DNA of 64,000 nt from CADEDH01 sp965263455 (GTDB lineage Bacteria > Actinomycetota > Acidimicrobiia > Acidimicrobiales > SZUA-35), in assembly GCA_965263455.1 (NCBI GenBank), contig CBDHHN010000004.1, positions 1,550,001 through 1,614,000 on the forward strand, read 5' to 3'. How positions within the stretch are numbered: the first letter of the stretch is position 1; the number at the start of each line of letters is the position of its first letter. Positions 37,755 through 46,800 of the stretch are shown piece by piece. The notes beneath the pieces were generated by a model that ran no database searches, was not told where the DNA came from, and worked only from the letters and a program-made list of their open reading frames with translations. The position numbers and the translations under genes were made by a program.

Positions 37755-38762
37755 TCAGGCGCCGACGGTCACCACCGTGGTGCCGATGGTGCGACCGGCG
37801 AGCAGGTCGACGAAGGCGCCAGGCGCCGCCCCCAACCCGTCGTAGCCGGTGTGGCGTGGCGCCAGGGTCCCGGCCTCGATGCGGGCCACCAGGTCGGCCC
37901 GGGCCTCGGCGTAGCGGTCGGCAAAGTCGAACACCAGGAAGCCCTGCATCCGAACCCGATTGTTGACCAACAGCCCCGGGATCCCGCGAGGGCTCGGATC
38001 GGGGTTGGCGGTGTCGTAGGCCGACACCGCCCCACAACACACGATCCGCCCGTGGGTGGCCATGCGAAACAGGGCCGAACCGAGGATCTCGCCACCGGTG
38101 TTGTCGAAGTAGACGCCGATCCGGTCGGGGGTGGCGGCCTTGAACTCGGCCCGGAACTCGCCTGAGCGGCGGTTGACGGCGGCATCGAAGCCCAGCTCGT
38201 CGACCAGGAGCCCGCACTTCTCGTCCGACCCGGCCACGCCGACCACCCTGCAGCCCTGGGCCGAGGCCAGTTGGCCCACCAGATGCCCGACCGACCCGGC
38301 GGCGGCCGACACCAACACCGTCTCCCCCGCCTGCGGCTCGCCGACGGCCAACAAGCCGAACCAGGCGGTCAACCCGTTGGTGCCGAGCGCACCGAGGACC
38401 ACGGCCGGATCGAGGGCGGCTTCGGCCTCGTCGACCACCCGGACCTGGTTGGCGTCGAGCACGGCATCGGTGGTCCACCCGGTCGGTCCGACCACGGTCG
38501 ACCCCTCGCTCACACCCGGAGCCCGCGACGCGGTGACCACCCCCAAACCGGTCCCGCCCATGAGCACACCCGACTCGGCCGCGCCGGCGTACCCGGCACT
38601 GCCCTGGAGTCCGGCCCGCTGGCCGGCCCCGATGGTGATGGCCCGGACCGAGACCGCGACCTGCCCATCATCGGGCCCGGTCGGGTCGAATCCCTCGAGG
38701 GCGAAGTGCTCCTCGTTCAGGGGCCCCTTCGGCACCTCGTCGATCACTACCCGTTCGGCCAT
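37755..38762 (-). CDS. NADP-dependent oxidoreductase, zinc-free MDR family (LTB4DH/CurA-like)
   Basis: 335 residues. The N-terminal GroES-like domain has the family start (PKGPLNEEHFALEG) and the C-terminal Rossmann fold contains AAAGSVGHLVGQLASAQGCRV. The zinc ligands of true alcohol dehydrogenases are missing. Such enzymes reduce the double bond of enones or enals with NADPH. ATG 38762 follows a GGAAGGGG stretch. It is divergent from the SDR gene at 38956 and ends 18 nt from the helicase stop (convergent). Confidence 0.9.
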   Translation of the reverse strand: MAERVVIDEVPKGPLNEEHFALEGFDPTGPDDGQVAVSVRAITIGAGQRAGLQGSAGYAGAAESGVLMGGTGLGVVTASRAPGVSEGSTVVGPTGWTTDAVLDANQVRVVDEAEAALDPAVVLGALGTNGLTAWFGLLAVGEPQAGETVLVSAAAGSVGHLVGQLASAQGCRVVGVAGSDEKCGLLVDELGFDAAVNRRSGEFRAEFKAATPDRIGVYFDNTGGEILGSALFRMATHGRIVCCGAVSAYDTANPDPSPRGIPGLLVNNRVRMQGFLVFDFADRYAEARADLVARIEAGTLAPRHTGYDGLGAAPGAFVDLLAGRTIGTTVVTVGA

Positions 38763-38887
38763 CGGTGTCGAACCCCTTCCTCGGTCGGCTCGGCCACCCT
38801 GACACAGGCCCCGAACCCGGGCAACGTGACGGTGGGGCCGACGCGACCCCGACCGAGGCCCGTTCGTGCCGACGTCGAACGGGCCCA

Positions 38888-38917
38888 TTCGATCCGCCAA
38901 CCCGCTCGTCGTATGCT
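38888..38917 (+). promoter_or_regulatory. Weak promoter candidate for the SDR gene
   Basis: TATGCT (38912-38917) with TTCGAT 18 nt upstream, in the 193-nt divergent gap between the MDR and SDR genes. The rest of the gap shows no recognisable element. Confidence 0.3.
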
Positions 38918-38955
38918 CGGCCGTCCGGCCCGACCCAACCCGAGGAGCGCTGATC

Positions 38956-39735
38956 ATGGAGCTACGACTGGACGGCAAGACCGCACTGGTGACCGGCGGC
39001 TCGGCCGGCATCGGCAAGGGCATCGCCAAGGCCTTCGCCGACGCCGGAGCCAACGTCATGATCACCAGCCGCAAGGCGGACAAGTGTGAGGCGGCGGTGG
39101 CGGAGCTGTCGGGCGGCGACGGGCAGGTCGACTACCTCGCAGCCCATATCGGTCACCTCGACGAGGCCGAGCGGGTCATCGGCGGCACCATCGACCGGTT
39201 CGGCTCGATCGACGTGCTGGTCAACAACGCCGCCACCAACCCGTGGGCCGGTCCCATGATCGACTGCGACATGCCCCGCCTGGACAAGACCTACGAGGTC
39301 AACCTGCGGGCGCCTCTGCAGTGGACCCAGACGGCGTGGACGGCCTGGATGCAGGAGCACGGCGGGGCCGTCATCAACATCGCCTCCGTCGGTGGCTTCA
39401 CCACCAGCGAGGCCCTCGGCGTCTACTGCATGTTCAAGGACGCCCTCATGCACATGACCCGCCAGTTGGCGGCCGAGATGGGGCCCAAGGTCCGGGTCAA
39501 CTGCATCGCCCCCGGCCTCATCCGCACCGACTTCGCCAAGGTCCTGTGGGACGGGCCCCGGGGCGACATCATCGCCGACCGGATGCCGCTCAAACGCCTG
39601 GGGGAGCCGACCGACATCGGCGAGGCCGCCCTCTACCTGGCCGCCGGGGCCTCGTGGATGACGGGCAACACCATGACCATCGACGGGGGCGAGCTGATCT
39701 CGATCGCCTCGGAACTGGCCCTGGAGGAGGGCTGA
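38956..39735 (+). CDS. Short-chain dehydrogenase/reductase (classical SDR)
   Basis: 259 residues with all classical SDR marks: cofactor loop TGGSAGIG at 13-20, NNAA at about 90-93, catalytic S144, Y157 and K161 (YCMFK), and the C-terminal MTGNTMTIDGG. R39 and the lack of an acidic residue there hint at NADP(H). ATG 38956 has GAGGAG upstream. The substrate is unknown; neighbouring MDR and ALDH genes suggest a role in carbonyl compound metabolism. The gene is convergent with the ALDH gene, 40 nt apart. Confidence 0.93.
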   Translation: MELRLDGKTALVTGGSAGIGKGIAKAFADAGANVMITSRKADKCEAAVAELSGGDGQVDYLAAHIGHLDEAERVIGGTIDRFGSIDVLVNNAATNPWAGPMIDCDMPRLDKTYEVNLRAPLQWTQTAWTAWMQEHGGAVINIASVGGFTTSEALGVYCMFKDALMHMTRQLAAEMGPKVRVNCIAPGLIRTDFAKVLWDGPRGDIIADRMPLKRLGEPTDIGEAALYLAAGASWMTGNTMTIDGGELISIASELALEEG

Positions 39736-39775
39736 CGGGAACAGGCCCGACCCGACTCGGTCGGACCGCCCGACC

Positions 39776-41167
39776 TCACGCCGTCGTGGTCCGGAAGTGG
39801 AACGACTTGGGTCGGGTCAGCGCCCCGTAACCCAGCTCCGACAGGGTGCAGCCCCGCCCCGTGTTCTTGACCCCGGTCCAGGCCAGGGCCGGGTCGAGGT
39901 AGTCGCACCGGTTCATGAACACGGTGCCCGTCTCCAGCCGACGGCCGATGGCCAGGGCGGCGTCGGCGTCCTCGGTCCACACCGCGGCGGTCAGGCCCAG
40001 ATCGGAGTCGTTCATCAGGGCCACGGCCTCGTCATCGTCGTCGACCGGCATGATCCCGACCACGGGGCCGAAACTCTCCTCGGTCATGACCCGCATCCCG
40101 TGGTCGACCCCGGTCAGGACCTGGGGAGCCAGGTAGGCGGACCCGGGCTCGTCCCGGTCGAAGGCGGTCGGATCGAGCAGGGCCCGGGCCCCGGCCGCCA
40201 CCGCCTCGTCGATCTGGCCCCGTACGAAATCGGCGGCGGCCGGTTTGATCACGGGGCCGAGGGTGGTGGCCGGGTCGAGGGGGTCGTCGAGCACGTACCC
40301 GCCGACGAGGTCGACGACCCCGGCCACGAACTCGTCGTACCGGGCCCGGTGAACGTAGATTCGCTCGATCCCGCAGCATGACTGGCCCGAGTTGAAGAAG
40401 GCCCCGTCGACCACGTTCTCGATGGCGTGGGCCAGGTTGGCGTCGGCCCGCACGTAGGCCGGGTCCTTGCCGCCGAGCTCCAGGCCCACGGGGATGAAAC
40501 CCCCGGCGGCGGCGTCCTCGATGACCCGCCCGGCCGGGACCGATCCGGTGAAGCAGACCATGTCGACCGAGCCGCCCTCGATGAGGGCCCCGGCCTGGTC
40601 GTGACCGAGGACCAGGTGGCGGAACAGCCCCTCGGGGAGGCCGGCGGTGTCGAAGGCCTGCTGGAACCGGTCGCCCACGAGCAGCGTGTTGGCGGCGTGC
40701 TTGAGGATGACGGCGTTGCCGGCCATGAGGGCGGGCACGATCGAGTTGACCGCCGTCAGATAGGGGTAGTTCCAGGGGGCGATGGTGAACACCAGGCCCA
40801 GCGGCTCGCGGGCGATGTGCCGCTGGAACCCGGGCTTGGGTCCGGGGTCAACGGGGGCCAGGGCCTGGGGGGCGATGGCGATCATGTGCCGGGCCCGCTC
40901 CTCGAACCCGCCGATCTCGCCCGGACCGAAACGCACGGGTCGGCCCATCTGCCACGCCAGCTCGGGCACGATGTCGTCGGCCATGGCCACCATGGCGTCG
41001 ACAGCCGCCGTGCAGCGTTCGGCCCGCTCCTCGATCGAGGTGGTGCGCCACGCCTGCTGGGCCTCGGCCCCGCGGGCCACGGCGGCATCGATCTCGGCCT
41101 GGGTCGCCAGTGGCTTCTCGGCCACGACCGAGCCGTCGACCGGGGACACGATACGTACGGTGCTCAT
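39776..41167 (-). CDS. Aldehyde dehydrogenase (NAD(P)-dependent)
   Basis: Oxidises an aldehyde to the acid. 463 residues with the oxyanion asparagine in IAPWNYPYL (N133), general base E230 in LELGGKDP and the nucleophile C264 in FFNSGQSCCG. The sequence resembles succinate-semialdehyde-type members, but the substrate cannot be fixed. A TATCCT box lies 9 nt before the ATG, suggesting an own transcript. It is convergent with the SDR gene. Confidence 0.93.
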   Translation of the reverse strand: MSTVRIVSPVDGSVVAEKPLATQAEIDAAVARGAEAQQAWRTTSIEERAERCTAAVDAMVAMADDIVPELAWQMGRPVRFGPGEIGGFEERARHMIAIAPQALAPVDPGPKPGFQRHIAREPLGLVFTIAPWNYPYLTAVNSIVPALMAGNAVILKHAANTLLVGDRFQQAFDTAGLPEGLFRHLVLGHDQAGALIEGGSVDMVCFTGSVPAGRVIEDAAAGGFIPVGLELGGKDPAYVRADANLAHAIENVVDGAFFNSGQSCCGIERIYVHRARYDEFVAGVVDLVGGYVLDDPLDPATTLGPVIKPAAADFVRGQIDEAVAAGARALLDPTAFDRDEPGSAYLAPQVLTGVDHGMRVMTEESFGPVVGIMPVDDDDEAVALMNDSDLGLTAAVWTEDADAALAIGRRLETGTVFMNRCDYLDPALAWTGVKNTGRGCTLSELGYGALTRPKSFHFRTTTA

Positions 41168-41176
41168 AGCGCCAGG

Positions 41177-41182
41177 AGGATA
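41177..41182 (-). promoter_or_regulatory. -10-like box TATCCT before the ALDH gene
   Basis: TATCCT on the minus strand ends 9 nt before the ALDH ATG. Confidence 0.35.
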
Positions 41183-41224
41183 CTCGTCGGCCCCGGGCCG
41201 GTTCGAGGCGCCGACCCGACGGTC

Positions 41225-41288
41225 GAAAACCGCAGCCGACCGGGGAGAGCCCGGCGGGATTCCGGGCCCGCCGCCGGTCGGCTGCGGT
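41225..41288 (-). terminator. Strong intrinsic terminator after the PF03640 lipoprotein gene
   Basis: ACCGCAGCCGACCGG (41229-41243) and CCGGTCGGCTGCGGT (41274-41288) are perfect 15-bp complements, with an inner CGGCGGG/CCCGCCG stem. Read on the minus strand, the hairpin is followed at once by TTTT (41229-41226), the clearest T-run after a stem in the window. It lies 36 nt after the stop of the gene at 41324. Confidence 0.85.
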
Positions 41289-41323
41289 GAGGCTGGATGG
41301 ACGTTGTCGAACGGAGGGTCGAC

Positions 41324-42304
41324 TCAGTAGTCACGCTCGGTCCCGGAGCCGGCGTCGCTGCTGGCCTCGGGAGCGGGGGACTCGGTCGGCCCTTCGGCCG
41401 CGCTGGCCCCGATGAGGGAGCCGTCGGGGGCGGTCACGAACCAGACATCGCCGGAACCCTGACCGTTCACGTCGCCGGGAGCGGCGTCACCGGCGAACCG
41501 GTAGAGCGGCCACTTGCCCGCCTTCAGCTGGAAGCTGCCATCGGCCCGGGGCACCACGCTGAACACCTCGGGATCGAGTCCGGCCGGGAGGTCCGGCCCG
41601 TCGACGAAGGCCGGGGGCCAGGCGTCGGCGCAGGCGTCGTTGCAGGTGGGGGTGCCGTCGACGTCGGTCAGGAACCCGTAGAGGGTCAGCCCGTCGGTGT
41701 CGACCAGGGCGTCGCCCAGGGAGGTGGTCCCGACGGTGACGGGGGCATCGGCCGGAGCCGCAGCCTCATCGGCGGCGGGGGCAGCACCGTCGTCGGCCGG
41801 CTGGGCCTCGGGGGCCGCCGACGCCTCATCCTGGATCAGGCGACCGTCGAGATCGACGGCGAACCAGACGTTGCCCGAACCCTGGCCGTTGACGTCACCG
41901 GGGACGGCGTCGCCGGCGAAGTAGTACAGGGGCCACTGGCCGGCCACCAGCTGGAGCTGGCCGTCGTCGCGCTTGGTGGTGGCGAAGATGCCGAAGTCCA
42001 GTCCGGGACCGGCGGTCCAGTCCTCGCTGACGATCACCGGGGGCCAGGCGTCGGCGCAGGTGCCGTAGCAGGTGCTGGCGGCCTGGGTGTCGTTGGTGAA
42101 GGCGTAGAGGGTGAGGCCGTCGGGACCGACGAGGATGTCACCCAGCGAGGAGCTGGCGGCGAGCACGTCGATGGTGGCGGGCTGGTTGGTGGCGGCCGGA
42201 GCCAGGGCGGCCCCTTCCGCTTGGGCTGTCTCGGTGGACGAGCCGCCGCAGGCGGCGACGGTGACGGCCAGGGCGGCCGCGCCGGCGATGAGTCGGATCT
42301 TCAT
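41324..42304 (-). CDS. Lipoprotein with two PF03640-type secreted repeats
   Basis: 326 residues; signal peptide with lipobox VAAC. Two homologous modules (about residues 48-155 and 190-300) each carry LTLYxF, a cysteine pair before ADAWPP (TCYGTCADAWPP, TCNDACADAWPP), and WPLYxFAGDAxPGDVNGQGS, the mark of the COG4315/PF03640 'secreted repeat' family of unknown function. A negatively charged linker lies between them. Family members often occur with redox proteins. It is followed by an intrinsic terminator and preceded by the cupredoxin gene, the likely operon partner. Confidence 0.88.
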   Translation of the reverse strand: MKIRLIAGAAALAVTVAACGGSSTETAQAEGAALAPAATNQPATIDVLAASSSLGDILVGPDGLTLYAFTNDTQAASTCYGTCADAWPPVIVSEDWTAGPGLDFGIFATTKRDDGQLQLVAGQWPLYYFAGDAVPGDVNGQGSGNVWFAVDLDGRLIQDEASAAPEAQPADDGAAPAADEAAAPADAPVTVGTTSLGDALVDTDGLTLYGFLTDVDGTPTCNDACADAWPPAFVDGPDLPAGLDPEVFSVVPRADGSFQLKAGKWPLYRFAGDAAPGDVNGQGSGDVWFVTAPDGSLIGASAAEGPTESPAPEASSDAGSGTERDY

Positions 42305-42393
42305 TGGATGTCTCCTTGGTGGTGGTGGTGCTGGGTTGTGGGATTGCTGGGTTGTGGGTTGGTTGGGGTTGGTGGTTGCGACGCGGCGGCCGC

Positions 42394-42882
42394 TCAGCTC
42401 TGCACCACCAGCTCCCCCCGCATGGAGGGATGGATGGTGCAGAAGAACGAGTACGACCCGGGGGCGGTGGGGGCGGTCACGGCGACGGAGGCGCCGCCGG
42501 CCAGGGATCCGGTGTCGACGGCCCCCGAGTCGAAGGTCAGGGTGTGGGCCACGCCGTCGGCGTTGGTGACCACGATCTGCTGGCCGGGGGCCACCGTGGT
42601 CTGGCCGGCGTAGGCGAAGTCCTGGATCTGGATCGCCGCCGGTCCGGCGGCGACCGGAGCCGCCCCGCCACCGGCCTGGGGGTTGGCCGGTTGTGGAGTG
42701 GCGGGGCGGGCTCCGCCGCCGTAGCCGCCGCCTGGGGCGGGGGCCTGGTTGGCGCCGGCCTGGGCCGCAACCTGCTGGTTGGCGGCGGCGGGGGCCGGGT
42801 CCGATCCTGGTCGGGCCAGTGCGATCCCGGCGGCGAGACCGCCGGCGATGATGAGGGCGAAGGTGGGGGTGAGCTTGTTCAT
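42394..42882 (-). CDS. Exported cupredoxin (plastocyanin-like, type 1 copper)
   Basis: 162 residues: an N-terminal hydrophobic signal or anchor, a Gly/Ala/Pro-rich linker (about 30-80), and a single cupredoxin domain. Copper ligands are visible: the first histidine in GVAHTLT, then C148, H151 and M154 in FFCTIHPSM, which is the type 1 pattern. It should act as a small electron carrier outside the membrane. It is between the PF03640 lipoprotein and the membrane protein gene, all on the minus strand. Confidence 0.9.
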   Translation of the reverse strand: MNKLTPTFALIIAGGLAAGIALARPGSDPAPAAANQQVAAQAGANQAPAPGGGYGGGARPATPQPANPQAGGGAAPVAAGPAAIQIQDFAYAGQTTVAPGQQIVVTNADGVAHTLTFDSGAVDTGSLAGGASVAVTAPTAPGSYSFFCTIHPSMRGELVVQS

Positions 42883-43001
42883 GGGCGCGTTCCTTTAAGC
42901 GACCGGCGCCCTGGGGCGCGGTGGTTCAGGTGGTTGATGGGTTGGGGTTGGCGGGACTGCGGCGGGCGGGGTGGTGGCGGGTGTCGGTCAGGGGCTGGTG
43001 A

Positions 43002-43739
43002 TCAGAACCCCGGGAAGGCCACGTTGGTGAAGAACCACAGTGACGAGGTGAGCCAGAGCCCGGTCAGCAGGGCGACCAGGAGGCCACCGGCCACCGGCAG
43101 GGTCCAGCCCGGCAGCCGATTCGACCGCAGGACCAGGAGCTTGGTCGTCAGGGCGCCGTAGAAGGCGCACCCGAGGATGGAGTGGATGAGGACCCGGGTC
43201 GTGGTGGTCTGGAACCCGAGGGCCCAGAGGCAGTGGTAGGCCACGGGCAGGGTGAAGAAGAAGGCCAGGGTCCCGACCCACCGGTGGGCCGCAGCGACCC
43301 AGGCCGGCGCCGATCCGGCACCGGGCAGTCGACCCCACAGCCAGGCGGCGCTGGCCGCCTGGGCCAGGCCCAGGGTGGCGGCCACGGTGGTGAACCAGGC
43401 CTTCATCGACAGCGTCGACGAGAACCCGAAGCTGAAGATGGTCTCACCGGTGGGGGTGTGGGTCCGGCCGTAGACCCCGATGGCCAACGAGACGGCGGCT
43501 CCGGCGGCGACCACGATCAGCATCGACCCCATCCAGCTCGGCTGCTCGCCCACCTGGGGCCCGGCCGTCTGATCGACGGACGGGGCCGCCATCATGGTGG
43601 CCGGATCGGTCCCCGGCATCCCGGGCGCCGGATCGGCCGCCATCACGGTGGCCGGATCGGCCGCCATCATGGTGGCCGGGAGAGCCTGGCCCGGATGGAC
43701 CGGGGGTTGTGGTTCGAAGGACGGGTTGGTGGGCTGCAT
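43002..43739 (-). CDS. Five-helix membrane protein with conserved histidines (DUF6529-like)
   Basis: 245 residues. An N-terminal tail of ~68 residues is built of ADPATxMAADP-type repeats. Five membrane helices follow, with histidines positioned inside or at helix ends (AAHRWVGTLAFFFTLP, VAYHCLWALG, LIHSILGCAFYGALTTK), as in di-haem cytochromes b. I recall such proteins as DUF6529, next to cupredoxins in actinobacteria; this is from memory. Likely role: membrane electron transfer partner of the cupredoxin. Confidence 0.7.
   Translation of the reverse strand: MQPTNPSFEPQPPVHPGQALPATMMAADPATVMAADPAPGMPGTDPATMMAAPSVDQTAGPQVGEQPSWMGSMLIVVAAGAAVSLAIGVYGRTHTPTGETIFSFGFSSTLSMKAWFTTVAATLGLAQAASAAWLWGRLPGAGSAPAWVAAAHRWVGTLAFFFTLPVAYHCLWALGFQTTTTRVLIHSILGCAFYGALTTKLLVLRSNRLPGWTLPVAGGLLVALLTGLWLTSSLWFFTNVAFPGF
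43588..43690. repeat. Imperfect 24-bp repeats encoding an Ala/Asp/Pro tail
   Basis: The unit gccgccatcatggtggccgg with small variants recurs about three times and encodes the cytoplasmic or exported N-terminal tail of the membrane protein. The repeats are degenerate at other positions. Confidence 0.6.
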
Positions 43740-43866
43740 TGGTCGGTCTCCCTCACGCTGTTGCTGCCCGCCTGTACGCCGACCCCGTCGAGACGGTTCA
43801 CGGAAAGTCGGCGAAATCCGCAGGGGCCCTGAACCGGCCGATCGGCCGTGGCCGTCGCCCGGCCGG

Positions 43867-46800
43867 TCAGCCCGGGGGGCGACCGAGGCCGGTCAGCACC
43901 CCGGGACCACCGTCGAAGGGCCAGCCGTCGGGAGAACCGGTGATCCCGAGGGCGGCCAGCACGGCCGCCGCCCGCCGCCGGGCCGTCTCCGCCGCCCCGG
44001 CCCGTCCCGCCCGATCGAGCGCGGTGGCCAGATGGGAGGCCGCCAGGCCCTCCTCCAGAGGTACCCCGAGGACCGACCACCGCTCCACCAGCTCCGACAA
44101 CTCGGGCACGGCGTCCTCGATCCGCCCGGCCGCCACCGCCAACACCGCCCCCGCCGTGCGCCGGGACAACTCGGCCCGGGGAAGCGTGAGGGGCTCGTCG
44201 GGGACCAGGCCCCGGCCCTCGTCCAGGGCGTCCACCATGACCAGAGCCCGAGCCGCCCTCGGGAGCTCGGCCGACCGCCAGCGGGCGTTGCCCTCGGTCC
44301 GATCCCGCAGCTCGCCGACCAGGCTGCGGACCCGGTCGGCGTCGCCCAGCCTCGCCGCGGCCAGAGCGCTCACGGCCAGCCACGGTGACACGTGCTGGAG
44401 GTCGCCGATACGGCGGACCCGATCGAGCTGGGCGTCGTCGAGCAGGTCGGTCCAGCCCTCCTCGTCCCGCCACATGCGCACCTGGCCCACCACCCACGCC
44501 GCCGACGCCGTCATCTGGGACCAGTCGGGCCGACCGAGGAGGGGCCGGGTCAGGCGCAGCGCCCGATCCCAGGCCCCGAGGTCGAACAGGATCTCGGCCT
44601 GGGTCGACGACAGATAGTCGAAGTTGAAGTCCTGGCGGCGCTCGATGGCGAAGGCCCGGGCCTCCTCGATGAGGGGCAGGGCGTGGCTGGGGCCCCGGTA
44701 CAACCACAGGTTGTTGGCCAGGTTGTTGGCGGCCGAGATGGCCTGGCGGGTCAGACCGAGGTCGACGGCCAGGCGGTGGACCCGGGCCAGCTCGTCCAGG
44801 GCCGACTCGTCGCCGGCGTCGACCCGGGCCAGCGCCACCGAGTTCAGGAGCCGGAGTCGGGCTTCGTCGCTGCCGTGGGCCTCGACCATGGCCTGGTGTT
44901 CGGCCGCCACCGCCACCGCCTCGTCGGGACGACCGGCCATGGCCAGGAGGGCGGCGTGCCACGAGACGGCGGTGGCCAACTCGGGGCCGGGATCGTCGCC
45001 CACGAGGTCCAGCGCCAGGGCGACCTGGCGGCCGGCCCGGTCGTCGCCCCGCATCCGACGTTGATTGTCGAGCTGGACCCGGGCTTCGGCCTCGGCTCGC
45101 CGGTCGCCGGCCCGGGCGAAGACGTCGATGGCCTGACCCAGCAACCGTTCGGCCTCGGCCCAGTCGGAGCGGAGGGAGGCGGCCTGCCCGGCCCGGGCCG
45201 CGGCCCGGGCCCAGCTCACCGTCCCCGGTTCCAGCCGGTCCACGGCCCGGGCCAGGACCTCGCCGCTCCGGGTACCGTCGAGTGGCTCGAGCCGCTGCCC
45301 GAGATCGAAGGCGGTCCGCCCCGCCGCCCGACGGAGTGCGGGCAGGTCGGGGTGGCCCAGGGCCCGGGCCAACTCCTCGGCCCGGGCGGCGTGGGCATCG
45401 ACCCGTTCCAGCCGTTCGATGGAGGCATCGGGCCCGGTGGGAGCCAGCCCGTCGGTCATGGCCCGGTGGATGGCCAGGGCCCGAGCGGGGGTGACCTGGC
45501 GGGCCGCCACCTCGGCCACCAGCGGATGGACCACCCGGTGGCTGCTGGGGGCCTCCTCGACGCCGGCCATGAACTGCCGTCGGCGGAGCACGGCGAGGGC
45601 CGAACCCACGGCCTCGATCGGCAGCCCGGTCAGGTCGGCCAGCGTCTCGGCCGTGACCCCGGCGTCGACCACCGACGCCGTCTGGAGGACGAGACGGGCC
45701 AGGTCCCCGGCCCGGTCGATGCGGGCGGCCACGGCCTGGCGCACCGTGGCCGGGGCGTCGTCGACGGCACCGGTCTCGGTCACGGTCCGGGCCAGCTCAT
45801 GGAGGAAGTAGGGGTTGCCGCCGGAGCGGCGGGCCACCTCACCGGCCGCCTCCGGGGTCGACCCCAGCAGGGTCCGCGCCAGTCGACCGCAGGCCGATGG
45901 GGCCAGGGGGGTGAGCGGCACCACGGCGGTGGGATGCCCGGCGGGCGAGGTCAACAGTTCCGGTCCGGCCTCGGGCCGGAGGGCGCCGAGGACGAGGAGA
46001 GCGCCCGAGGCCGTGGTCAGCAGCTCGTCGACCAGTTGGCGCAGGGCGGCGGGGGCCAGGTGGTAGTCGTCGATGGTCACCACCCCGCCCTCGCCCAGGT
46101 CGCGGTTCAGGAGCTGGGCCCAGGCCCGCAGGCTCTCGTCGTGATCGACGCTGGGGGTCGACGGAGCCAGGTACAACAGGGCCAGATGGTGCCGGAGCCA
46201 GGCCGCCTCGCCCTCGGCCAGGCCCCAACTCGCCAGCCGATACTCCAGAGCCGTCATGGGGTCGGGGCCGAAGGCGGCGCCGAACAGACGGGCGATGGCC
46301 GAGAACGGTCCGTCGGCGCGGTCCCGGCACGACACGGCCAGCCATGACGTGGTCTCCGGTTCGATCCGGGCCCGAAGCTCGCCGAGCAGCCGGGTCTTGC
46401 CGATGCCGCCCTCGCCCGTGACCAACACCAGCTGGGGGCCGGCCACGGCCCGTCCCGCCTGCCAGAGGTCGACCAGGCGCCCGAGCTCGAAGGTTCGTCC
46501 CACGAACGGGGTCTCCAACCCCGTCCCGTCGACCCCCGGCGGGTGGGCGGCGGAGGCCAGCTCGACCAGGACCGGCGGTCGCTCGCCCCCGCCCTCGATG
46601 CGGGCCACCGGCGCGAGCCGACGGGCCACCGACGGGCCCAGCACGGGACCACCCGGATCGCGATCGACCGAACGGGTGAGGGCCCACGCCCGGGCCGCCA
46701 GCTCGTCGTCCAGGGTCAGGCCGTCGGGACCGTCGACCACCACCGCGGGCCCGCCGACGACGGCCACCGGTCGGGAGCCGGCCGAATGAAGAGCCAGGGC

